From positions 107,109,088 through 107,173,087 of the forward strand of contig NW_026262734.1 in assembly GCF_021869535.1 (NCBI RefSeq): a stretch of DNA of 64,000 nt, read 5' to 3'. Of the stretch, positions 23,213 through 33,010 are shown piece after piece; position 1 is the first letter of the stretch, and every line of letters begins with the position of its first letter. Source of the DNA: Mytilus californianus. Taxonomy: Eukaryota; Mollusca; Bivalvia; Mytilida; Mytilidae. The notes under the pieces were generated by a model. That model did no database searches. It was not told the DNA's origin and saw only the letters and a program-made list of their open reading frames with translations. Both the position numbers and the translations under genes were made by a program.

Positions 23213-23587
23213 TTTTGTGTCGTTGGGTTGCTTTTCTTTGGCAAAAATTCTACCACTTTCTTTTGTTAATTAGAAATTTTATTTTAAAATACTGTACCTT
23301 GAGTCAGTTTTCGCAAGGTAAAGATGGTTCCGAATTACGGTAATCGGTTTGTGAATACAATAGTACTTTTAGGAATGAAGTTGTAGAAAATGGATGTCAT
23401 GGTTTACCAAAACAGGAGAATATGCTTTCTTTTTGAAGAAGCAATACATTCAGTGCTGCTTGTATCCGTATTACAATCTTTAAGTGAGAGTTGTGAAATT
23501 TGCTTTTTATCTGCTTTTCCTAAAATGAAAGAATATTTGTAAATTGTGTGTCAATATCGCGAGCTTTGATTTACATGTAAGTAAGAC

Positions 23588-23652
23588 AACAATCAAACAT
23601 GATACGACAATGTCAAACATGAAAGGACAATGTCAAACATGAAAGGACAATG
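23588..23652 (+). repeat. 20-bp minisatellite, block C (short)
   Basis: Three copies of the unit resembling GACAATGTCAAACATGAAAG at the same relative place as the larger arrays in blocks A and B. Confidence 0.85.
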
Positions 23653-25824
23653 TTTTGTTTTAAAGAAAATACAAATGGCTTAACTAGTCCGTGTGTTTTT
23701 GTGACAAACATCATAGGACAAATTAAGAGAATACAAGTGGCTTATATTGTATTTTGTGCTGCCAAAATCTGCAATGAAATTTTATTAAAGCGAAAATGTA
23801 TTTTATACTCATGATAGTTGACTTCTTGTATTTATATTATATTTTTAAAAAAATATTGTTTTATAGTCTCTCTTAACTCTTTATAGAGTGGCTCTTGCTG
23901 TTAACTTGTGTTTACCATGCTGTATATTTTATATGTAACAAGTGATGAGGCTTTAATAAGTATTTGTCTTGTCTTGTCTGGCTTAACTAGTCCGGTTGTT
24001 TTTTGTATATTGAGATATGGTGTTTTCAAAATACACCTTTTATTGCATTTTTTATGAAATTTATAAATTTTTTAAAAAGAAAGTTGTGATATACGTTAGG
24101 GTTTATATTCGAGGAAAATGAGATTTTACGATAACGTGTAGAGGTCACAAAATGATTTCCCAAATCTCTTTTTTGTCCCTTTTTTACTATGATTATCATT
24201 TTTTATAGTTATCGAACATTCTATTTTTTTATTATTTTTTAACTAAGATAATTTGAATATTGAACCGTCTGCTAGAAGCCGGTTGGATGTTGAGTATTGA
24301 AATATTAAATAACAAAACACGAACCGGCAGCTAATACATCACCTCACATGTATACTATAATTGAACTAAACTATTGTCTAAACATATATTCTTATCAAAC
24401 GTTTATATTGATGTTTCAGATCTTGTTCGAGTCCGTTATTAATTTCATTTTGACCACTGTTTTTAATTCACTGTTAAATAACAATTTAAAAGAGACAAGA
24501 TGTTTCGATAAATGAAAATAAAATGTATAGTATATATGTAAGAGATACAGTAATCAAACAACACTTTAAACTATGTGACTCGTATGCTCATTTTGAAGGT
24601 CAGGAGTCCTCCTCCATCTTGGATTGTAATGAAATATACTAAATTTGAGACATGAACGCAATTCATTTGTAATACTTTTTATCTCTAATTGACTAAAATT
24701 TTTATAAAAATTTCAAACGACTGTTTTTAAAACATTCAGAATATTTTGTATTCGATTTAATATTTTTAATTTAGTCATATAAGGGGATGTTATTTCGATA
24801 ATTTTTCAGTTTTAAATGAATAGAAATTTCGTAAGGGGAGGTTACTCAGATAATATTATTTTGTAAAGGAATGCACATTATTTATCTCTGTGTTGCTTTG
24901 TAGCAAGTAAACAGACACTGAGTCTGATCCAAATCTCATTTGTTTTTGTGAAATTACATTATAATTATGCTATTTCAAAATACTATGTTTAGTAATTACT
25001 TCTATTCACCGAAAGTTGTTTTTCCATGTATGGTCTTTACAAATTCTGACAATTTTGCACAACATCTAGCAGAATAGCTACAAGGCCCAGACTTTTCATT
25101 TTTACACTTTTGTAAATAGGTTTTTTTGAAAACTCATTTTTGCAAAGAATTCACAAATTTTGTCTTCTTAATCATATCTTATTCGACCTTAAAATAAATA
25201 CGGTTTGATATAATGTTATACGTAGTAGTCGCTCACATAGGCCTTGATGTTTGATCTTATAATATAGGTCACGGTAATTTTCTAGATCACATTATGATTG
25301 TAAAATTTATTTTTTTCAAATTTTGTAATGCTATTTCTTTTTATAATTTGCAGCACACGGACTGACGCTGTCAAGTGTACATTAAACTATGCGCTTGGTG
25401 TCAAAACGCTATTTTAGAAACTCGGTTAAAAATATAAGGGAGCGGTTACACCGCTGATCATACTTCAAACAGTTTGACATGTGTTTTTTGGTTAATTCGA
25501 TTACATGTAGTAATTAGAAGTTCAATATTCGTTGTATTTTTATAACCATTATAGCCAAATAAACTGTATAAAATTCATGACTTGTGATTGTTGAGATTTA
25601 TTTTGATATGAAACGAAAAATAGAGAATATGATAATGAGACAACAACCTAACGACACAAACAACCAATGATATCTAGAGGTCAATATGTTGTCAAGTGTG
25701 TATACAATACATGTATGTCAAGGTCTAAATAGCCAGAGTCGGCATTAACATTACATGTATCTATAGACAACCAATGATATCTAGAGGTCAATATGTTGTC
25801 AAGTGTGTATACAATACATGTATT

Positions 25825-25979
25825 TAAGGAATGACTGTAATATTTTTTTCTGTCTATGAAGAAATAACATCAAAATGTGGTGCACACTAAATAACTCGCG
25901 TAGTGGGTTATTTAAAAGTGTGCACCACATTTTTCAGGTTATTTCGAATCGACAGAAAACATATTATAGTCATTTCTTA
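25825..25979. mobile_element. Palindromic MITE-like element ending block C
   Basis: The stretch is almost wholly an inverted repeat. TAAGGAATGACTGTAATAT on the left pairs with ATATTATAGTCATTTCTTA on the right. Closer to the centre, AATGTGGTGCACAC pairs with GTGTGCACCACATT around an ACTCGCGTAGTGGG loop. It interrupts a satellite monomer, so it arrived after the satellite. Confidence 0.75.
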
Positions 25980-28540
25980 TAAGTTAATTCTGAATTCCAT
26001 TTTTAAGGATTTAATCACCAAAAACTAGGTTGACGGTCACATGACAAAATTTTGTCTATGAGATGATAGACAAAAAAACTTTCAGCCAATCAGAATACGT
26101 GTTATATCCAAAATTAAATTATATAAAAATAAAAAGATGTGATATGAATGCAAATGAGACAACCATCCATAAGAGTTCAAATGACGTTGATGGAAGCAAT
26201 CATAGGACACGAAAAAAAACACGTTATGAACAAAAAAAGTTATTAACCCTCATCCCGTTTAAATCTCCGGTTAGAGGAATAACTAATGGGTCATAGAGAA
26301 AACAGATAAAGAACTGAAGTCTATAATGTTGTTTAAAATAAACACTAGAAGAGAAGAAGGTCAAGTACAAAGACAAATAGCATCACATAACAAAGAATGC
26401 TCGCAATTACTGAAATCAGGCTCAATGTACATAACCAGCTACGTGTTATATGAAATAATGTCTATCGTCTGATTCTCTTCTTTGTCGTCTGGGTAACCAT
26501 CTTAAACTTTAAAATCTTAATTTTGTTTGCCAATTTTCATTCCTTTATGAATTACAGGATAGCGTTTGGTAGATGTCAATAAGAAAGTGACCCAACGGAA
26601 AAAAAACTTGAAGTCGACCCAGAGAGCAATATACATTCTGTGACAATATTCAGGTCTCTATAAAATATCTAAAGATCAAAATCGGTCCCGAGTCTATAGA
26701 AATTGTAAATACATTTTCCGATTAACGAAAAAACATTAAGAATGACATACGATGGACAAGCACATATAAATGTGGCGGGAATTAACTCAGTCGTAATACA
26801 ACCATATCTTCAACCATACTCCTTAAGATTTGTTTGTCTCTTGTGTAAGATCTGGAAATATTTCATAAAGGGCTCAGTTATATAGCATTCAATCAAACTT
26901 TCCCATCAAACAATTTCGGTATTTTTACTAGTGACTGTTAAAAATAGTGTTGGGTTGTCTGCGAAATACATCCACATATAGTCGATTATGTAACAACAAA
27001 AAGTTCGAAGATGAAGTCCATTTCCTAAATGAATGTGATTACTATACAAAACTGAGAATGTAAGTGTTTTCAAACATACCGGGATGACAAAAAATTTTGA
27101 AGCTACATTGATGTGAAAAGTTAATTCAATTGATTTTACATTTTCCTAGACAAATATACAAATCTTTTACAAAACGCAGACAATTCCTCTACAATAACAC
27201 GTAGCAACTTGTTTGTGCTAATTTCATTGAAGTGACATATAGGTCCATTGGGCCGGGTGTTCTCATATTAATTGCTCTAAAATACATTTATTGTAATACA
27301 ATTATACACATCCCACTATAATAAACAATATACTTACTTACTTCTTAAAGTCCAGAAATTCAATATTCGAACTTTTTAATTTCTTGAAGGGGTTCTGATT
27401 TCAATCGTAACTATTCGGCCATTCTCGCTACGCCTACATTGTATCGAGAATGGTCAGTTTGCATCGGCCTTAAAAGTTATTGTTAACATTCCCCCCCTAC
27501 CTTTTGAAGTTAAATGGTCGTTCCCTAAAGAGTAAGTTGAAAAAAATATGTAATTATTATAATGTTGACATTTTCATCAAATAGCGCCAAACAATGTATG
27601 CGGGAAACCCAACTCAATGATTGGCTGATTAAAATTCGCATGAAGGTCATCTAACGGCTTACAATATATTTTGTCAGATTGGGTTCAACTAGGTTTCTTT
27701 TCTAAATAATCATTGTTTTAAACATCTATCAATAAAACGTACATACATGTATAAGCACATACACTAAAACCAGTTTACAGGAAAATTACTTCTTCACTCC
27801 AAAACAACAGTATAATAGGTGACTTACACACAAAATAAATAACAAATTATACGGTAATTAAGCGTAATTGCAATTAACAAGCTAAAAACAAATCAATTAA
27901 AAAAGGCCAATGGAATTTAATACCACATCTTCTTATTTTAATATCAAAGTGCTAAAACCTATATATTTCAGTTTCTCAATTTTGAACTTTCCATTTTTAT
28001 TGTAGCAACATTCCAGTAGGGCAGAGCTTGCGTTCCTATTACGATTTCTTTTGAAAGAGAGTTTCTGCTCACAGGGAACTATTGACCTAATGGTTCCAAG
28101 GTGTAATGTTGAAATCATCCCTTCGAATGTTGCATGTTGTCACTCTAACTGCTCCCTATGCGGATTATATATATGCAAACTTAAATTGGTCCTGTAGTTG
28201 CAATACTCTTTATTCACTTAACCTGCATAAATAATCAAATATTTGACGATCGTTACTGACCTACCTTGTTCGAAGCGAAAAAATTTGCTTTCCCCGGCAT
28301 GATGCCTACCCCAGTCCCCATATGTATCATTAGACACGATGATATCGAGAAAAATGCATCAGAAATGTTATCGACATTATATTTTGATTCCATTGTTTTA
28401 CTAGTGAGCCTTAATAATTAGACCTGTTGACCTAGTAGTAAGTATTCACTTGTCAGCAATTCTTTTGTCCTACTAGAGCAATGCATTTATATATTTTTAT
28501 AAAGGCTAGACTTTGCAAACAGTAGTGATTATCAAAGAGA
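25980..28540. other. Intergenic, no gene recognised
   Basis: AT-rich. At 26129-26230 there is a worn, inverted fragment of the common interspersed family (GATGTGATATGAATGC, AATGAGACAACCATCC). At about 27418-27452 there is a short hairpin (CCATTCTCGCTACG paired with the GAGAATGG side). The 77-codon frame at 26063-26296 overlaps the repeat fragment and is not credible. The rest shows nothing I recognise. Confidence 0.5.
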
Positions 28541-29040
28541 GAAAGAGCTAGAAGAGGGAGTGACATGAGAGGGTAGTTCCAGTTAGAGTAGGAGAAAAAG
28601 AGCTCGAGGAGGGAGTGACGTGAGAGGGTAGTTCCAGTTACAGTAAGAGAGAATGAGTTCGAGGAGGGAGTGACATGAGAGGGTAGTTCCAGTTAGAGTA
28701 GGAGAGAAAGAGCTCGAGGAGGGAGTGACGTGAGAGGGTAGTTCCAGTTAGAGTAAGAGAGAAAGAGCTCGAGGAGGGAGTGACGTGAGAGGGTAGTTCC
28801 AGTTAGAGTAAGAGAGAAAGAGCTCGAGGAGGGAGTGACGTGAGAGGGTAGTTCCAGTTAGAGTAGGAGAGAAAGAGCTCGAGGAGCGAGTGACGTGAGA
28901 GGGTAGTTCCAGTTACAGTAAGAGAGAAAAAGCCCGATGAGGGAGTGACGTGAGAGGGTAGTTCCAGTTAGAGTAAGAGAGAAAGAGCTCGAGGAGGGAG
29001 TGACGTGAGAGGGTAGTTCCAGTTACAATAAGAGAGAAGA
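28541..29040 (+). repeat. 55-bp minisatellite, nine copies
   Basis: The marker GTTCCAGTTA recurs at exactly 55-bp steps (28576, 28631, 28686, 28741, 28796, 28851, 28906, 28961, 29016). The unit is purine-rich (AGAGAGAAAGAGCTCGAGGA, GGGAGTGACGTGAGAGGGTA). The few differences are point changes with no length change, so the array is young or kept uniform by gene conversion. Confidence 0.97.
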
Positions 29041-30085
29041 GTCAGAGAAGATGTTTTACCGAGTTAACGTATTGTTGAGCCTGAAGTTTTAGATGTACAT
29101 TCATAAATAAGTGTTACTCTTTTTCTACAGAAGTGCATTTATTTTAAATACAGTATATATTGAACTGTTAAGTTTATAATTACTTACTAGAATTTATTCA
29201 GAATACATCAGGGTACACTATATCTATGTAAAAAAGGCTTCCCTATATCACGCTACCAGTTAAATTATCGTGTAATCTTGTAAAGTGTATCATTGGCATC
29301 TATCATCTGTGTATGGTTAAATATAACGACCTGAAACTGAGACACCCAACAGCACAATAACATCAAAAATACACTTATTCGTCGCACTCACATAATAGTA
29401 TACGTCATGTTGTTCTCTGGCGTCTAATTTTACAAAATGATAAAATGCAAAAATAAGCAAATTCGCATTACTTAAATCGTAAAGATCTGTATTTATTTAT
29501 CTTTTATCCTTCACCTTTTAATTTTTCAAAATTACTATAAGTTGATCGCAAAAAAAGTACGTTTGAAACAATTATTCACTTAATTTATTGTTTAGAAAAT
29601 TGAACCCGAGCAATTTATTTTCTTGATAGATAAGTAATGTAGAAAATGAATACATATGGGGATTTAACTAATCATAAATACCAGGCTTCAAAATGTGTAC
29701 GACAAACACGCGTGTAGTCTACCAAAGACTCATCAGTGACACTCGAATCAAAAAATTAAAAACACCAAATAAAAGTTTCTATTACGAAGTTTTAAAAAAG
29801 AAGTTGAAAAGCATCGAGGATCCAAAATTTGCTAAAATCTTAAATTCTGAAAGATCTGACGAGCTAAATGCAGATGGTAAAAGAATATTTTAGGAAATTT
29901 GCAACAGTAATTCATTTCTCTTATTATATTTATTATCTTCTTAAGTTAGAAAGAGGTGGATCATGTTCCAGCTTCCAACACGCCAACCAAGCTCCACGTC
30001 AGTGCGACAGCAACCGAACAATTAAAATGCAACTATGAACAACGCATTTAAATATGCATGTGCATATAGAAGGTGTACAAAGGCA
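29041..30085. other. Intergenic, with a hammerhead-like repeat fragment
   Basis: AT-rich. The only element I recognise is at 29682-29900 (listed separately). From 29041 to 29680 I see no structured feature. Confidence 0.5.
29682..29900 (-). mobile_element. Retroelement fragment with decayed hammerhead-like core
   Basis: On the reverse strand, CACTGATGAGTCTTTGGTAG followed by ACTACACGCGTGTTTGTCG resembles the motif at 33.93 kb, where GACGAAACGCGCG is intact. Here GAAAC has become TACAC, so a ribozyme core is lost. The forward strand shows a short frame of 66 codons (29693-29893) that includes this repeat and is not credible as a gene. Confidence 0.45.
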
Positions 30086-30089
30086 AAGT

Positions 30090-30740
30090 TATAGAGCACA
30101 TCATAAAATTGAGAATGGAAATGGGGAATATGTCAAAGAAACAACAACCCGACCAAAGAGCAGACAACAGCCGAAGACCACCAATGGGTCTTCAACGCAG
30201 CGAGAAAATCCCGCACCCGGAGGTGGTCCTCAGCTGGTCCCTAAATAAAATTATGTACTAGTTCAGTGAAAATGGACGTCACACTAAACTCCAAAACATA
30301 TAAATGAACTAAAATTAAAAAACATACAAGATAACAAGGCCAGAGGCTCCTGACTTGGGACAGGCGCTAAAATGCGGCGGGGTTTAACATGTTTTGTGAG
30401 ATCTCATCCCTCCCCCTATACCTCTAGCCAATGTAGAATAAAAAAAAACACCTAGCAATACGCACAGTAAAACTCGGTTCAAAAGAAGTCCGAGTCCGAT
30501 GTCAGAATAGGTAACAAAAGAACTAAGCAAAATGACAATGATATATAAATTAACAAAGGACTACTAGCAGTTACTGACATGCCAGCTCCAGACCTCAATT
30601 AAACTGATTGAAAGATTATGTCTTCATCATATGAAAATCAAGTACAATCCCTCCCGTTAGGGGTTTAGTATCATACCATCATAAAATATATGAGAAGAAC
30701 ATAACCCGTATCATGCCAACAACTGGTTTTAGAATATTAG
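30090..30740 (-). mobile_element. Likely 3' untranslated part of the Penelope-like element
   Basis: This non-coding stretch joins the RT remnant at 30750-33010 without a visible break. It has landmarks I recall from bivalve repeats (GGTCTTCAACGCAGCGAG, GGCTCCTGACTTGGGACAGG, CTCCCGTTAGGGGTTTAG). Two overlapping forward frames of about 60 codons near 30.05-30.26 kb are chance. Linking it to the same element is inference. Confidence 0.45.
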
Positions 30741-31194
30741 TAAATGTGTTTATTTCCGATGCAACGACCCTACGAGTGAATCAATATTAATACCAAAATA
30801 TGCAATCCTTAATGACCTGACAACAGTATCGTAACTATATCCTTTCCGAATAAGTCTGTTCAAAGATTTGGTTAGCTTTTGAGGTGAATGCCGACATTTT
30901 TGTGCTTTGTAAAGAATATTACCATAACATATTGGATGTGAAATACCTGAACGTATAAGATGTCTGCATGTTGATTTATATTTACGAATGATGTCCTTGT
31001 ACCGATGATAAAATTTAGTAAATGTTTTGACTAGTTTGTGATATCGAAAACCCTGGTGTAATAATTTTTCAGTAAAACAGAGATTTCTTTCGTTGAAATC
31101 AAATACGTTGTTACATATACAAGCGAATCGAACAAGTTGAGATATATAAACACCATAAGATGGTGACAAGGGAACGTCACTATCTAAAAATGGA

Positions 31195-31822
31195 TAATTA
31201 ATTATATAAATAACACATAGCTGAGAGGGTGATAGAGCAGATTGTTACCCCGAGAAAACATTGTCAATGCTTTTTCGAGGGATACCAATCTGCTCTATCA
31301 CCCTCTCAGCTATGTGTTATCTAATTTACCTCTCAGCTATGTGTTATCTAATTTACCTCTCAGCTATGTGTTATCTAATTTACCTCTCAGCTATGTGTTA
31401 TCTAATTTACCTCTCAGCTATGTGTTATCTAATTTACCTCTCAGCTATGTGTTATCTAATTTATTATAATGAATATATTCTATTATTATTTTTTTTTATA
31501 GATGAATTTTATTCAAAAGTATTTTCTATGACGTCACGTACATAACAACGTTACGGGTATTAGAAAAATCAACAGAAGTGAAGCAAGATGTTTTATTTTT
31601 TTTTTATTTTGACAGCCAAATAATAAAATCTGAGCCAAAACGTAGAACTTAAGCATTGTCTTTAATTACTTGATGTAAATTCAATTCATTGTTATTTAAA
31701 TTATCGATTTTTGATTGGTCTGGACGAGAGGGTGACATTAAAAAAAATGTCTACCGTTCAGCCATGGGATAGAGTAAATTGTCTCCCTCGTATTAGCCAA
31801 TCAAAATCTTGCATTTTAACGT
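31195..31822. mobile_element. Insertion with two hairpins, nested in the RT remnant
   Basis: The RT reading frame breaks off at ...DDFSFH (31823) and resumes at NYPFLDSDVP (about 31190), so about 630 bp were inserted. The left end is a near-perfect 35-bp-armed hairpin (ATAACACATAGCTGAGAGGG at about 31209 against CCCTCTCAGCTATGTGTTAT ending 31320). The right end is another (TTTTGATTGGT at about 31711 against GCCAATCAAAA ending 31807). A 27-bp minisatellite lies between. It is non-autonomous. Confidence 0.7.
31305..31466 (+). repeat. 27-bp minisatellite, six copies
   Basis: CTCAGCTATGTGTTATCTAA recurs at exact 27-bp steps (31305, 31332, 31359, 31386, 31413, 31440). The unit copies the last bases of the neighbouring hairpin arm, so it grew from the hairpin. 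Because 27 is a multiple of 3, frames across it stay open (SYVLSNLPL repeats), but this is not evidence of coding. Confidence 0.95.
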
Positions 31823-33010
31823 GAAGTATAATAATGAAATGAAAAATCATCTCTTTTATCATAAATTTTGGTATTAAGCTTCCCGTGAAAGATATAGATA
31901 TCAAGATCCAGAAAAGGGCAGTGTTCATTGTTAGTATTAGCTTTATTTAAAGTCAGTTCGGCAGGATAAATCTCTTCAGTGTACATACTGAAGTCGTCAT
32001 TATTGAGAGCCAATATATCATCTTAATATCTAAAAGTGTTATTAAATTTTTGAATCAGATGTTGTTTCGATGGGTCTTTGCTGATTTTAGTCATAAATTG
32101 TAACTCAATACAGAAACAGGTCCGCAATAAGTGGTGCACAGTTAGTCCCCATGGGAATTCCGATAACCTGACGATATACGGAATCTCCAAAGCGAACAAA
32201 AATGTTATCTAGTAAAAATTCAAGGGCAGTTATAGTATCAAAGCAAGTCCAATTGACATAGTTCTTATGTTTGTTGTTACTAAAAAATGACCTAAAAGAG
32301 TTTGAACATATATATTCGCATTCCGACTTTTTAAACGCCCATTTAATCAGGTATGTGAATTTTTTCTTAATAAGATTATGAGGCAAAGTGGTATATAGGG
32401 TAGAAAAATCAAAACTTTGAACAGATTCGAAATCACCAATATAAGCATGCAATTTATAAAATACTTCCAACGAATTTTTGATACTTCAAAAGTAATTAAT
32501 TCCACTATTTTCCAAGGCCTTATTTGAACAATTTATTACCAGGTTTTTGATTGTACCAAGTGTACTAGTAAGTAGAATAGATAGTTTAGTAGTGGAACAA
32601 TGGCTTGAAGACGAAATAAAATTGAATCTATATTTGTAAGGAGTTTTGTGTAGCTTCGGAAGCCAGTACATAGTTGGAACTTTCATTGTATTTGGTTCTG
32701 CTTGTAAAGAGGTAGCTAAAATTTTATGTTTGTTACAGATGTCATTTTCCGAAAATGGAGTCAGTTGGAATGTTGGCGAATTCGTGATTTCCTTTTAAAG
32801 AACCTCAATGTAAAATTTACGTCAAACAATAATGATATTGTTAGCAGCCTTGTCAGCCGGGACAAAAACAATTTCCTTGGCGAGTTCTTTTAACTTATGT
32901 TTGATACGAGAAACTGGGCTATTATGGTTGTTGTTAGGAGTAAAATGATCTTTAAAATGTTGAATACGTATATCAATTATGTTCGTCAGAATTTATTCAC
33001 CGTGAGCTCG

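Larger units (their letters stand above)
21520..25822 (+). repeat. Duplicated C1q-exon block, copy C (functional copy)
   Basis: Aligns with block A from about 320 (ATCAGGACAT onward) through the C1q exon, the 20-bp minisatellite and the 3' flank, ending in two 102-bp-type satellite monomers cut by a palindromic element. Only this copy keeps an open C1q exon, and it supplies the 3' end of the gene. A 0.7-kb insertion (22500-23212) distinguishes it from A and B. Confidence 0.8.
30750..33010 (-). pseudogene. Decayed Penelope-like reverse-transcriptase element
   Basis: Reverse-strand frames, 5' to 3' on the element, show an RT of Penelope-like type. A PADKAANN block lies at about 32870-32840. 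PTMYWLPKLHKTPYKYRF lies in 32486-32686. In 32105-32470, SFDFSTLYTTLPHNLIKKKF (motif A with catalytic Asp) is followed by GIPMGTNCAPLIADLFLY (motif B). Then come CPFLDLDIYI and KIYDKRDDFSF (31816-32013) and a C-terminal part SPSYGVYISQLVRFACICNN (30750-31169). Frames are broken between pieces. The YxDD motif C region falls in the unread gap near 32.05 kb. An unrelated insertion splits it at 31195-31822. GIY-YIG endonuclease was not found. The lineage within Penelope-like elements is not certain. Confidence 0.7.

Noticed and set aside
28541..29040. CRISPR-like appearance of regular repeats (also at 12.6-14.5 kb and 31.3 kb)
   Set aside because: Units are contiguous tandem repeats without unique spacers, and the DNA is clearly eukaryotic.
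31242..31545. Repetitive-protein frames (SYVLSNLPL and SAMCYLIYL repeats)
   Set aside because: They result from a 27-bp minisatellite derived from a hairpin arm; both frames are open only because 27 is divisible by 3.
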